Positions 8,385-17,067 of a stretch of DNA of 64,000 bases are shown one piece after another (positions within the stretch are counted from its first letter, which is position 1; each line of letters begins with the position of its first letter). The position numbers and the translations under genes were made by a program. Source of the stretch: Rhodospirillaceae bacterium (GTDB lineage: Bacteria > Pseudomonadota > Alphaproteobacteria > Dongiales > Dongiaceae); contig JADJQM010000001.1 of NCBI GenBank assembly GCA_016712715.1, forward strand, positions 682,001 to 746,000, given 5' to 3'. The notes under the pieces are model-generated. The model saw only the letters and a list, made by a program, of their open reading frames with translations, was not told where the DNA came from and ran no database searches.

Positions 8385-10106
8385 ATGGCCGTCCCAACCA
8401 CCGATCGCCTGCGCGAAGAGCGCGACCGCTTTGTCGGATTTGCGTTCTCCAACGCGGACATCCTGTTGGAGCTCGACGAGAGCAGCAAGGTCCTGTGGGC
8501 GGGCGGCGCGGTCAAATCGATCCTTGGCGTCGACAATGCGGACCTCACCGGCAAGCCGTTTACCAACATTCTGGCGACCGCCGACGCCATTCTGCTGAAG
8601 GCAGCCCTGCGCAATCTGGGCCCAGGACAACGGCGGCGCGACCTCAACCTCGTCCTGATGGACGAGACTCAGTCGGTCGGGGCAGACAGCACCGTGCCGC
8701 AGAAACGCCACGTCGTTTCGGTCTGCATCAACCGGTCCCTGAAAAAGGACTGGCCGCATTACTTCATGACCATCGTCAATGCCGCATACAACGCGATCCC
8801 GCATAGCGGCGCGCGACGGCGCGACCGGGTCACTGGCCTCGCCGAAGCTGTCGAGTTCACCTACGCCGCCACGCATGCCGTGCAGGAAGCGCGCAAGTCC
8901 GGGAAATCCGCCTGCCTCACCCTGCTGGAAATCTGCGAGACCGAAGAACTCAACCGCGTGATGGGGCCCGAGCGTGCCGAGGCCCTGCTGGCTGAGATCG
9001 GCGCACAATTGAAACTGCATGCCATCGACAATGAGTCCGCCGCCAAACTCGGCGACGGCAAATTCGGCGTGACGCATCTCGAAGGCACCGACACCGCCAC
9101 GATCGTCAATGCCATCAACCAGGTGGGCGACGCCTTTGCCCTGCCTGCGGAAACGATTCATGCGACGGGCAAGACGATCTCATTCAGCGGCGCGTCGCTG
9201 GCGGATGAGGATGTCGAGAGCATCCTGTCCTATGTGGTCGGCAAGTTCAGCAACGAAAGCATCAAGAACTTCGACGCCAATGCCGCCGACCAATACCTGA
9301 AACGCATGACGGCCGAAGTCCTGAGCCGCGTCGTCGCCATGCGCGATCTCATCCATGAGCACCGCATCAATCTGCATTTCCAGCCGATCGTCTATCTCGC
9401 CGACCGCTCAGCGCACCATTACGAGGTGCTGCTCCGGTTCGAGGATGGCCGTTCGCCGTTTGCCGACGTCATGTTCGCGGAAGAAATCAATATCGTCCAT
9501 GAGCTCGATCTTGCCGTGACCCATGGCGCCATCGCCCGCATCCAGCAATCGGAGAGCAAGGGCCAGGAGTTGCGGTTGGCCGTGAACATGTCCGCGCGCT
9601 CCTTGCTGAACGACAATTTCCTCGGCATGTTTGAGCAGTTGGCGGTCAAGATGGGCAAGAATCGCAATCGGCTCATCATCGAGATCACGGAATCGGCGAA
9701 GCTCGACGATCTGCCGAAGGCAGCACGCGCGGTTGACCTGTTGCGGGGCGCGGGGCACCTGGTCTGTCTCGACGATTTCGGCGCCGGCGCATCCTCCCTG
9801 CCTTATCTTCAGCAATTGCAGGTCGACTTCGTCAAGATCGACGGCGCCTATATCAAGAGCATCACCGAGAGTATTCGCGAACGCGCCATCGTCCAGGGCG
9901 TTCTCACCACCTGTCGCTGCCTCAACATCAAGACCGTGGCCGAGATGGTTGAGAAAGAGGACCAGCACAAATGCCTGTTGGACCTCGGCGTCGATCTCGG
10001 CCAGGGCTGGCTTTATGGCCGGCCGGCACCGGAGATCCCGATCGCAACCGGCAACGGCATCAATCGCCTCGGCAAGCGTCAGGGCGTCAAGGAAACCTGG
10101 GGCTGA
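8385..10106 (+). CDS. PAS - degenerate GGDEF - EAL cyclic-di-GMP phosphodiesterase
   Basis: A 573-residue cytoplasmic protein. A PAS-like sensory domain covers about residues 15-130, a segment of GGDEF fold without the GGDEF motif about 150-300, and an EAL domain about 315-560. The EAL signature is YEVLLRFEDG (EVL for EAL, keeping the metal-binding Glu). NMSARSL, EITES, DDFGAG, VKIDG and KTVAEMVE are all present, so hydrolysis of cyclic-di-GMP is likely. The ATG at 8385, with AGGAAG seven bases before it, is preferred over an upstream ATG at 8343. It is convergent with the next gene. Confidence 0.85.
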   Translation: MAVPTTDRLREERDRFVGFAFSNADILLELDESSKVLWAGGAVKSILGVDNADLTGKPFTNILATADAILLKAALRNLGPGQRRRDLNLVLMDETQSVGADSTVPQKRHVVSVCINRSLKKDWPHYFMTIVNAAYNAIPHSGARRRDRVTGLAEAVEFTYAATHAVQEARKSGKSACLTLLEICETEELNRVMGPERAEALLAEIGAQLKLHAIDNESAAKLGDGKFGVTHLEGTDTATIVNAINQVGDAFALPAETIHATGKTISFSGASLADEDVESILSYVVGKFSNESIKNFDANAADQYLKRMTAEVLSRVVAMRDLIHEHRINLHFQPIVYLADRSAHHYEVLLRFEDGRSPFADVMFAEEINIVHELDLAVTHGAIARIQQSESKGQELRLAVNMSARSLLNDNFLGMFEQLAVKMGKNRNRLIIEITESAKLDDLPKAARAVDLLRGAGHLVCLDDFGAGASSLPYLQQLQVDFVKIDGAYIKSITESIRERAIVQGVLTTCRCLNIKTVAEMVEKEDQHKCLLDLGVDLGQGWLYGRPAPEIPIATGNGINRLGKRQGVKETWG

Positions 10107-10124
10107 TCCTCGCCGATCACCCGG

Positions 10125-11087
10125 TTAGCGGATGCTGGCCTCCGATAGCAGCTTCATGGCCTTCGCATCCCTCTGTTCGATGAAACTTGGACCGGTCTGG
10201 TAGAAGCCGTCGCTCGTCACCGGCGCCAGTCGGTAGCGCTTCAGCAGGTTAAAGGTCATGACGGGCACATATCCCATTAAAAACGGTTGCGCATCGATGC
10301 CCCAAAGAATCTCCCCGTCGGAGATAGCGTCGAGCACCCGGGGCGACAGGTCGAACGTGCCGATGCCGGGCCGGGCATCGGCCGGAAGGTCTGCTGTCAC
10401 ATCCAGGGCTACCTCGGCCGAAGCAGCGCCCAAGGTCAGTATGAAATCCGTATCCGGATGTTCCGCCAGATAAAGTGCCAGCTGTTTTCGGGCGGCGATC
10501 GGATCGAGGGTTGTTTGCAGAACCGGCGCCGGCACGCCCAGACCATTGTTGAAACCGTGGCAGCGGGCTTCCAGGCTGACATTGCCCACCTCATGATCGA
10601 TGCAGAGCGGGCGCCTCGCCAGGCGTTCATGAGCGCGTCTTCCAGCGGCCAACCCGGCACCAAATTCAGATTGACCCATGAAGAATAGAGCACCGACCTT
10701 TTTCGCCAGGGTCGGACCACCGGCATCAATCACGATGACGGGAATGCCGGCCGCCGTCGCCGCGAGGACCGCGGGCGACAACGCTTCTTCGTCAGGCATG
10801 CTGACGACGAGACCATCGGGGCGCGACGCGACCGCGGCATCAATCAATCGCAGCATTTCCGCGGTGCTGAATGTCGACGGAGAATGATACTCGACCGTGA
10901 CGCCCAACTTGCCGGCCGCGTCGTTCATCCCGTTCTTGATGATCTCCCAATAGGGATCATTCGGCTGTCCGTGGGTGACGAAGACGACCCTGACCTCATC
11001 GGCCAGCAATCGGCTCGGCGCGAAGGCGACCGTCAGCAGCATCGCCGCGACAATCGCTGCCACCCTGCACCATGAGAGCATCGGCAT
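10125..11087 (-). CDS. Orphan sugar-type periplasmic binding protein (Peripla_BP_4)
   Basis: A 320-residue secreted protein: signal peptide cut near LLADEV, then a type-I periplasmic binding fold starting VRVVFVTHGQPNDPYWEIIK, as in ribose-binding-protein relatives. The ATG at 11087 is chosen because GGGAG stands six bases before it; a GTG at 11093 is too close to that site. No ABC permease or ATPase lies next to it. It could feed a transporter encoded elsewhere or act as a periplasmic ligand sensor. Ligand unknown. Confidence 0.8.
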   Translation of the reverse strand: MPMLSWCRVAAIVAAMLLTVAFAPSRLLADEVRVVFVTHGQPNDPYWEIIKNGMNDAAGKLGVTVEYHSPSTFSTAEMLRLIDAAVASRPDGLVVSMPDEEALSPAVLAATAAGIPVIVIDAGGPTLAKKVGALFFMGQSEFGAGLAAGRRAHERLARRPLCIDHEVGNVSLEARCHGFNNGLGVPAPVLQTTLDPIAARKQLALYLAEHPDTDFILTLGAASAEVALDVTADLPADARPGIGTFDLSPRVLDAISDGEILWGIDAQPFLMGYVPVMTFNLLKRYRLAPVTSDGFYQTGPSFIEQRDAKAMKLLSEASIR

Positions 11088-11274
11088 CCGCACCTCCCAG
11101 ACTGCGCCACACGGCCAGCGCCACCCCGGGTAAAGTATAGGGCGGGCAGCAAAATGAAAGAAGCAATGCCTGATCCGCCGCGCACCCAGATAGTCGTGGT
11201 GTAGCCATTGACGACTTTCTGTCCTAATAGGCGCATCGACTTGACAGCAACCCGCCAGCGCTCTACGTCATCCG

Positions 11275-11412
11275 CACTCATTGGGGAGTAGCCGCCTGCG
11301 ATTACCAGCAGGGCGCATATCAACACACTTGATGGCGAAAGCCTTCATGGTATGCGCAGTTTCAGCACAGACGACGTCGCGTCGGCTGCCTGAACCGAGG
11401 CGAGACCAGTGG
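11275..11412 (+). promoter_or_regulatory. yybP-ykoY (manganese) riboswitch upstream of mntP
   Basis: The leader carries the two conserved blocks of this riboswitch class in the right order: TTGGGGAGTAGCCGCC at 11281-11296 and GGCGAGACC at about 11399-11407. Between them lies a variable arm containing ATCAACACACTTGAT, close to the E. coli mntP leader. It ends about 75 bases before the mntP ATG. This class binds Mn2+ and turns on manganese exporters, which fits the gene it precedes. Confidence 0.88.
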
Positions 11413-11486
11413 CACGCGTTCTTCCTGCACGCCAGGGGAAGAGGCTCGTGTCCGCTGATCTCAACGCCTGGCGCGGGAACCCGACA

Positions 11487-12056
11487 ATGACTCTCAGCAC
11501 CTCGCTCGCCCTCGCCTTCTCCCTTTCCGCCGATGCCTTCGCAGCCTCGCTCGGCAAAGGCGCCAGCCTGCATCGTCCGGGCATTCGCGAGGCAGCGCGC
11601 ATCGGCGCCTTCTTCGGCATCTTCGAACTGGCGACACCCCTGATCGGACTGGCGCTCGGCTGGAGTATCGGCAGCTATATCCAGGCGGTTGATCACTGGA
11701 TCGCCTTCAGCCTGCTCCTGGTCGTCGGCGGCCGGATGTCCTATCTCGCCTGGATGGGCGGTGCCGACGACGACGCGCCAAAACCCAACCGCCACAGCGC
11801 ACTCGCCCTCATCGCCACGGCCATGGCGACCAGCATCGACGCCACAGCGGTGGGCGTGACACTGGGCTTCATGAACGTGCATGTTCCAATGACCATCGCG
11901 CTCATCGGCGCGGTGACGTTTGCGATGGCCTTCGGCGGCGTGCTGATCGGGCGCGCGGCGGGACCGCTTCTCGGCCGTTGGGCGGAATTCGTCGGCGGCA
12001 TCGGGTTGGTGGCGATCGGGGTCAAGGTGCTGTTCGAACACGGCGTGTTCGGGTGA
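11487..12056 (+). CDS. mntP: Manganese efflux pump MntP
   Basis: A 189-residue membrane protein of six helices. The family signature LAFSLSADAFAASLGKG opens the protein and the matching repeat ATAMATSIDATAVGVTLGF starts the second half; both hold the paired aspartates that bind Mn2+. The ATG at 11487 lies after the Mn riboswitch; an in-frame GTG at 11409 would fall inside the riboswitch and is rejected. The ribosome site is weak (GGGA), as may be expected where translation is riboswitch-controlled. The stop is three bases from the end of the convergent crcB. Confidence 0.93.
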   Translation: MTLSTSLALAFSLSADAFAASLGKGASLHRPGIREAARIGAFFGIFELATPLIGLALGWSIGSYIQAVDHWIAFSLLLVVGGRMSYLAWMGGADDDAPKPNRHSALALIATAMATSIDATAVGVTLGFMNVHVPMTIALIGAVTFAMAFGGVLIGRAAGPLLGRWAEFVGGIGLVAIGVKVLFEHGVFG

Positions 12057-12059
12057 CCC

Positions 12060-12437
12060 TCACCGCATGCCGGATTTGATGATGGCGAGACCGATGAAGA
12101 CGGCGAGGATCGAGAGCAACACCGAGGCCAGCACATAGACCGCGAGCGACATCATGGCGCCGCGCTCGTAGAGCATCGCCGTATCAAGCGAGAAAGCCGA
12201 GAACGTGGTGAAGCCGCCGAGGATGCCGGTGGTCAGGAACAGCCGCCAGGCTTGCGACGCCTCGCCCTTGAAGGCGAAGTAGCCGGCGAGAAGTCCCATC
12301 GCCAGCGAGCCGACGATGTTGACGGTGAGCGTGCCCCAGGGAAAGTTCACGCCGAGCAACCGCGCGCTCGCCATGTTGACACCATGGCGCAAGGCACCAC
12401 CGATCCCAGCACCGACGAAGACGATCAGATAGCTCAT
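12060..12437 (-). CDS. crcB: Fluoride exporter CrcB/Fluc
   Basis: A 125-residue four-helix membrane protein that exports fluoride as a dual-topology dimer. Landmarks are GGALRHGVN near residue 13, GTLTVNIVGS and the C-terminal GGFTTFSAFSLD, which carries the fluoride-coordinating phenylalanines and the Na+ site. Length is normal for the family. The ATG at 12437 has AGGAG twelve bases upstream. No fluoride riboswitch can be recognised upstream. Confidence 0.92.
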   Translation of the reverse strand: MSYLIVFVGAGIGGALRHGVNMASARLLGVNFPWGTLTVNIVGSLAMGLLAGYFAFKGEASQAWRLFLTTGILGGFTTFSAFSLDTAMLYERGAMMSLAVYVLASVLLSILAVFIGLAIIKSGMR

Positions 12438-12802
12438 CAGTCGATGTGACTCCTGGCGATGCTGCAAATGGACTCGAACGACGGTATGGGGTGCGGGAGG
12501 AATGGTCAATGGGGGTGAGATGACGTGCTATGATGCGACCTTTAGCGCAGCGGATCGATACCCCCCCTCCCCGACCCTCCCCTCAAGGGGGGAGGGAGAA
12601 ACTGATGACCCCCAGACCGGACGAACTCGCTGCAATCCTCTCCCCCTTGAGGGGAGAGTTAGAGAGGGGGTGTGTCGGCAACGAGCTCGGTTGTCCTCAT
12701 GCGTTCACCGGCTGTGGGTATGCGACACGCGCACAGGTTGTTGCGTTGACGTCGGGGCCATCCCACTCTTAGCGTTGACAATCATCCGTGTGGAGGTGCC
12801 CG
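12438..12802. other. Intergenic region holding repeat copy 1
   Basis: No protein gene is seen in these 365 bases between the divergent crcB and methyltransferase genes. The middle is taken up by a C-rich/G-rich repeat (12557-12690) that recurs at 13526-13660. GGAGG ahead of 12803 is the methyltransferase ribosome site. Confidence 0.6.
12557..12690. repeat. 134-bp intergenic repeat, copy 1
   Basis: It begins GATACCCCCCCTCCCC and ends near GGCAACGAGCTCGG. It holds two short inverted repeats (CCTCCCCTC/GGGGGGAGG, and a second CTCTCCCCCTTGAGGGGAGAG) with the shared core ACGAACTCGCTG between them. Copy 2 lies at 13526-13660 in the same orientation, so the methyltransferase gene is bracketed by direct repeats. 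Confidence 0.8.
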
Positions 12803-13495
12803 ATGGAACGGCCGGATTGGTACTATGTCGATCTCAAGCAGGTCGGGCTCGATTTCGCCGACGTGGCGCAGGTCGAGAGTTACGACGAGCGTCAGGCGGA
12901 CGATCCTGCCGAGGATAGCGCGTTGCTCGTGCAACTGGGTGTCGGGGCATCGCAGGTGGTCGCGGATTTCGGCTGCGGCACCGGCATGTTGGCCTGCGAA
13001 GCGGCAAAGCATGCCGGGTTCGTTCATGCCGTCGATATCTCCGCGGAGATGTTACGGGCAACACTCGCCCGGGCGAAGGCGATGCGGCTTGCCAACCTTG
13101 CGGCACACCAGGGCGGGTTCCTCAGTTACGAGATCGACGACGGGTCGCTCGACCTCATCACCACGAAATTCGCCCTGCACCATCTGCCGGACCTCTGGAA
13201 AGGCGTCGCTCTCACGCGACTTCATCGCAGCTTGAAACCGGGCGGCCGGCTGTTCATCCGCGACGTGGTGTTCTCCTGCGATCCGGCCGAGGTGCCGGCG
13301 GTCGCCGAAAACTGGATCAGTTGGATGGGCAGCAACACCGGCTATTCCCGCGAAGAAGTCGCGCAACATATCCGCGAGGAGTACAGCACCTATTCCTGGG
13401 TCATGGCCGGCCTCATCGAACGCGCCGGCTTTCGCATCGTGCATGCGGATTGCAGCTTGCGCATCTATGCGGATTATCTGGCGGAGAGGGTGTGA
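12803..13495 (+). CDS. Class I SAM-dependent methyltransferase
   Basis: A 230-residue cytoplasmic enzyme with the Rossmann SAM-binding core: motif I VADFGCGTGMLACE at about residues 53-66, an acidic end of strand two in HAVDISAEML, and motif post-I/IV LDLITTKFALHHLPDL. The C-terminal part (SLKPGGRLFIRDV onward) follows the methyltransferase type-11/25 families. GGAGG seven bases before the ATG fixes the start. It is flanked on both sides by copies of one repeat and is not in an operon. The methyl acceptor is unknown. Confidence 0.85.
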   Translation: MERPDWYYVDLKQVGLDFADVAQVESYDERQADDPAEDSALLVQLGVGASQVVADFGCGTGMLACEAAKHAGFVHAVDISAEMLRATLARAKAMRLANLAAHQGGFLSYEIDDGSLDLITTKFALHHLPDLWKGVALTRLHRSLKPGGRLFIRDVVFSCDPAEVPAVAENWISWMGSNTGYSREEVAQHIREEYSTYSWVMAGLIERAGFRIVHADCSLRIYADYLAERV

Positions 13496-13525
13496 GACTC
13501 TCTTCGGAGTTTTGTGCGGCGGTTA

Positions 13526-13660
13526 GATACCCCCTCCCCGGCCCTCCGCCTCAAAAGGGGAGGGGGAAGAAGATGACTCACGAGACCGAACGAACTCGCT
13601 GTAGTCCTCTCCCCCCTTGAGGGGGAGAGTTAGAGAGGGGGTATGCAGGCAACGAACTCA
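13526..13660. repeat. 134-bp intergenic repeat, copy 2
   Basis: It matches the repeat at 12557-12690 along its length with scattered substitutions: GATACCCCCTCCCC at the start, the core ACGAACTCGCTGTAGTCCTC in the middle, and GAGAGTTAGAGAGGGGGT near the end. It is in direct orientation, 969 bases further on. Confidence 0.8.
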
Positions 13661-13672
13661 GGTTCGCCAAAT

Positions 13673-14074
13673 CTACACCGCCGACTCCGCCCCTCGTCCG
13701 CGCTGCCGTTGCGCCAGGTATTTCGTATTGGTGATGCGGAGTTCGGCCGCCGTCGTTTCGACCAGATGATCGATCAGCCTGGTTTCGTCCGGCGTGCCGG
13801 GTTGAAATTTGCGGGCGCGGATGTCAGCGGCGAGTTGTTTGCGCAAGGTCGGGAGATCGTCGTCGGATGGCTGGCCATAGAGGCGCGCCAGGCTGTTGCG
13901 CTCGGCCTGCGCCGCTTCGCGCGCGCCGACGATGTCTTGCTTGGCCACGGAGACTGCGCGCGCGATCATGGCGGCAAGGAACTTCTGCCGACCTTTGAGG
14001 GTTGGCAGCAGATCCTCCTGCAGTGTCACCAATGCCGAGTCGAGCAGCGCATTTGCACCAGGGCGTTGCTTCAT
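13673..14074 (-). CDS. DUF6285 protein
   Basis: A 133-residue, mostly helical protein of the DUF6285 type, without signal peptide or membrane segment. Such genes commonly accompany an aminoglycoside-phosphotransferase-like gene and an acyl-CoA dehydrogenase, exactly the set seen here. The ATG overlaps the phosphotransferase stop as ATGA, so the two are translationally coupled. Its biochemical role is unknown; by context it may help an acyl-CoA-forming or acyl-CoA-oxidising module. Confidence 0.75.
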   Translation of the reverse strand: MKQRPGANALLDSALVTLQEDLLPTLKGRQKFLAAMIARAVSVAKQDIVGAREAAQAERNSLARLYGQPSDDDLPTLRKQLAADIRARKFQPGTPDETRLIDHLVETTAAELRITNTKYLAQRQRGRGAESAV

Positions 14075-15159
14075 GCGGCATCTCCCGAAGACGTGTCACT
14101 CTGTGATTTTTCGAGGCGGGCTTGAAGCCGGCCAAGCGCAGATCGACGAGCAGGTCATACTCCGTTTCCAATGACACGAGCCCGGTCAGCGCCAGCTCAA
14201 GCGAGCGCTCTCGGCCTGAAAGATGGCGCTCAGCCTGTTCGAGGGCCATGATCGACCAGCGAATTGCCGCCATCTGTTCCCAGAAGCGGACCTGCGCATC
14301 ATCGACACCATGTCCGCCGCCGGCTTCATAGCCGGCGTAGAAGGCGGCGCGGTTGCCGATGCCGCCCGCTTCGGCGCCCGCCATGCCGAAACGCCAGCAG
14401 CGGGCGCAGAACCAGCCCAGATCCTCATAGGGATCGGACCAGCCGGCAAACTCGAAGTCGAGAATGCCGCTCAGCTTTTCCTCCAGCACCAGGTAGTTGC
14501 CGGTGCGGAAGTCACGATGGCACAGCGTCACAATATCGGTGCCGCGGCGATATCGAGGCGCTTCGTCTTCCAGCCGGTTGATGGCCCATTCCAACACCGG
14601 TTGCGCCTCGGGCAGGCGGTCTAGCTGGCCCCGGAAGCGCGCAAAGCGCGCCGCGACGAGATCCGCAGGTACCGGCGGCAGGAAGGCGAGATCACCCGGC
14701 GAATTGGCTGGTGTCACCTTGTGCAGCCTGGCGAGCTCCGCGCCCAGTTCGTGGGCCAGGGCATCACCCGCTTCCTCCTCCAGCGCCCGCACCAATTTCC
14801 TGGGATCGGCTGAGCCCTTGAGACGGCGCGTAAGATGGAAGGGGCTGGCCGATCACCGTGCCGGTGGGCTCGAGCCAGAGGGGCTGCGGTGCCTTCACAC
14901 CGGCGCCATAGGCCGCTGTGAGCAAGGCGAATTCCTGCGCCTTGCCCCAGCTCTCGGCAATGCCGCTCGGCGCATCGGCGCGTAAGACGGCTTCATGCAC
15001 AGCGCCATCGATGTCGAGATCAATCGCCCAATTTTCCTGGATGGCGCCACCGCCCAGACGGCCGATCAATGTCGCGCCAACCTTGCCGGCGCCCGTCTGC
15101 TGCTGGATGAATGTCTCAAGAGCGGCAATCTTGTTGGCAAGCACGCTGATCAACCCCAT
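14071..15159 (-). pseudogene. Phosphotransferase family protein (ACAD10-type), two frameshifts
   Basis: Reading across three frames gives a kinase-like protein of about 360 residues with the phosphotransferase landmarks LCHRDFRTGNYLV (catalytic loop) and GILDFEFAGWSDPYEDLGW (metal-binding loop). In ACAD10/11-type systems such kinases phosphorylate 4-hydroxy acids or their CoA esters. Frame is lost at the GGGG run 14841-14844 (one base too many) and near 14124 (one base too few); the second shift restores a stop that overlaps the DUF6285 start as ATGA. It begins ten bases inside the acyl-CoA dehydrogenase. Both indels could be sequence errors. Confidence 0.78.
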
Positions 15160-16174
15160 TTCCAGAAATCACGGCCTTCAAGCCCCAGATGTTGCGCCAG
15201 CACCATCTTGTGCACTTCCGAAGCACCATCGACGAGGCGCGCCTGCCTGGCATAGCGGTACATCCATTACAGGATCGTATCCTTGGAATAACCCTTGGCG
15301 CCAAGCAACTGGATCGCCGTGTCGACCGCCTTGTGCAGGCAATCAGCGACGGCGATCTTGGCCATCGAGACCTCCTTGGAGAGGCCGAGCCAGCGCATGC
15401 AATGGGTGAGACGCGCGATGCCGAGGCGGATCTGCACCGCCTTCATCCCCTCGCCGACACCCATCAGGCGGTCGCTGTCGGGAATTTCGAGGCCGTCGAA
15501 GATGAGCTCGCAATGGCCGCCATGCTCCTCCGGCCCCATGATCGGGATGCGCCGCTTGATGTGCCAGCCGGGGGCGGATTTATCGAACAGGAAGGCGGTG
15601 AGACCGCGACGCGGATCGTCGGAGGTGCGTGCCAGCAGGATGAAATGCTCGGCGGCCCTCGCCGCCGGTGATGAACCATTTGTGCCCGCGGATGATCCAT
15701 TTGTCGCCGACCTTCTCGGCTGTCGTGCGCATCATGCCGGCGGGATCGGAGCCGGAACCGGGAGCCGGCTCCGTCAGCGACGATGGACGAGCGCACTTCG
15801 CCATGGACGATCGGCATCAGCCAGCGTTCCTGCTGCTCGGGCGTCGCGACCCGGGAGAGGAGATGGATGTTGCCGTCATCGGGTGCCGCGATGTTGAAGC
15901 AGACCGGGCCGAAGATCGAGCGGCCGGCGGCTTCGTAGATCGGCACCAATTCGGTGAATTTCAGCCCCTTGCCGCCGAGCCTTTCCGGCAACTGGAAATT
16001 CCACAGGCCGGCGGCCAGGGCCTTTGCGTGCAATTGCTGAAGCAGTTCCTCGCGGATGTTTTCGCCGGCATCGAAATTGGCGCGGTCGCTTTCCAGCGGT
16101 ATGACATGCTCGTCGAGGAAATCGTCGATCCTGCGGACATAGTCTTCGGCGCGTTTGCTGATCGAGAAATCCAT
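15150..16174 (-). pseudogene. Acyl-CoA dehydrogenase, two frameshifts and a premature stop
   Basis: Fragments in three frames join into a normal acyl-CoA dehydrogenase of about 340 residues: MDFSISKRAEDYVRRIDDFL at the start, the flavin region LTEPAPGSGSDPAGMM, WIIRGHKWFITGGEG, then LLGAKGYSKDTIL. Single-base insertions are implied near 15776 and at a G run near 15657. In the last frame TAA at 15267-15269 replaces an expected Glu codon; the 38 residues after it (opening WMYRYARQARLVDGASEVHK) still match the family up to TGA at 15150. Either a decayed gene or one with several sequence errors. Confidence 0.8.
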
Positions 16175-16186
16175 GACTTTAGCCCT

Positions 16187-16951
16187 TTACAGACTTGAAT
16201 TGAGGTGGCCGCCATCGACCGTGAGCACCGTGCCGGTCATGTAGGCGGAGGCCGGCGAGGCCAGCAGCAGCAAGGGACCATCGAGATCCTGCGGCTGCCC
16301 CAGCCGCCGTTGCGGAATGCGCTTGACCAGGGTGGCGCCGGCTTCGCTGGCGAAGAACTCCTCGTTGAGCGCGGTGCGGATATAGCCGGGCGACAAGGCG
16401 TTCACGCGGATATTGTGCCGCGCCCATTCCAGGGACAGTGCCTTGGTCATCTGGATGAGGCCCGCCTTCGAGACGGCATAGGGCAGTGTCTGGTTGGCGA
16501 CACGTTGGCCCAGGATCGAGGCGATGTTGATGATGTTGCCGGGACGCTTTTGCTTGACCCAGCGCTGCGCTGCCTCGCGGCTGGCGAGCCAGGCGCCCTT
16601 GAGGTTGGTATCGATGACCGCGTCCCAATCGCTGTCGGCAAGATCGAGCGAGGGCGTGGTGGGCGAGATGCCGGCATTGTTGATGAGCAGCGAGATGGGG
16701 CCGAGTTCGCCCTCGGCGGCGGCAAAGGCGGCGTTGAAGCCCTGCGCCTGGGTAATGTCGCCCGTGACGGATGCCGCCCGGTAGCCCAGCCCGCGCAGGC
16801 GCTCGGCTTCGGCGGCAATGACATCGCCGCGTCGGGCCATCAGCACGATGGCGGCACCGGCACCAGCCAGCACAGAGGCGAAATGGCGCCCGAGATCGCC
16901 AGAGGCACCCGTCACCAGCGCCACCTGCCCCGTGAGATCAAAATCCGCCAT
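16187..16951 (-). CDS. SDR family oxidoreductase
   Basis: A 254-residue classical short-chain dehydrogenase. It shows TGASGDLGRHF (cofactor loop, residues 14-24), NNAG, the catalytic Ser in NIASILG, and YAVSKAG with the catalytic Tyr and Lys. The C-terminus (LTVDGGHLNSSL) is typical. AGGGG before the ATG at 16951 supports the start. It lies 12 bases upstream of the acyl-CoA dehydrogenase and probably opens that module, so it may oxidise a hydroxyacyl intermediate. Confidence 0.88.
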   Translation of the reverse strand: MADFDLTGQVALVTGASGDLGRHFASVLAGAGAAIVLMARRGDVIAAEAERLRGLGYRAASVTGDITQAQGFNAAFAAAEGELGPISLLINNAGISPTTPSLDLADSDWDAVIDTNLKGAWLASREAAQRWVKQKRPGNIINIASILGQRVANQTLPYAVSKAGLIQMTKALSLEWARHNIRVNALSPGYIRTALNEEFFASEAGATLVKRIPQRRLGQPQDLDGPLLLLASPASAYMTGTVLTVDGGHLNSSL

Positions 16952-17024
16952 CGCCGCCCCTGAAGTTTCTTTTTCTGGGAGCACTATGCCTCTAGCGGCG
17001 GGTAATGGGAAAGGGCGCGATGCC

Positions 17025-17067
17025 CCAAAAAACTGAGACCCGCCACGGCCTTGGCCCGGCGGGTCTC
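17025..17067 (-). terminator. Rho-independent terminator
   Basis: On the minus strand GAGACCCGCC pairs with GGCGGGTCTC (17058-17067 with 17035-17044), followed by AGTTTTTT. It ends the transcript entering from the ppa side before the SDR operon. Confidence 0.8.

Noticed and set aside
12438..12540. Fluoride riboswitch before crcB
   Set aside because: The conserved fluoride-aptamer blocks could not be aligned on the minus strand upstream of the gene.
15267..15269. Stop-codon read-through or recoding in the acyl-CoA dehydrogenase
   Set aside because: The same gene also has two frameshifts, so decay or error explains the stop without special decoding.
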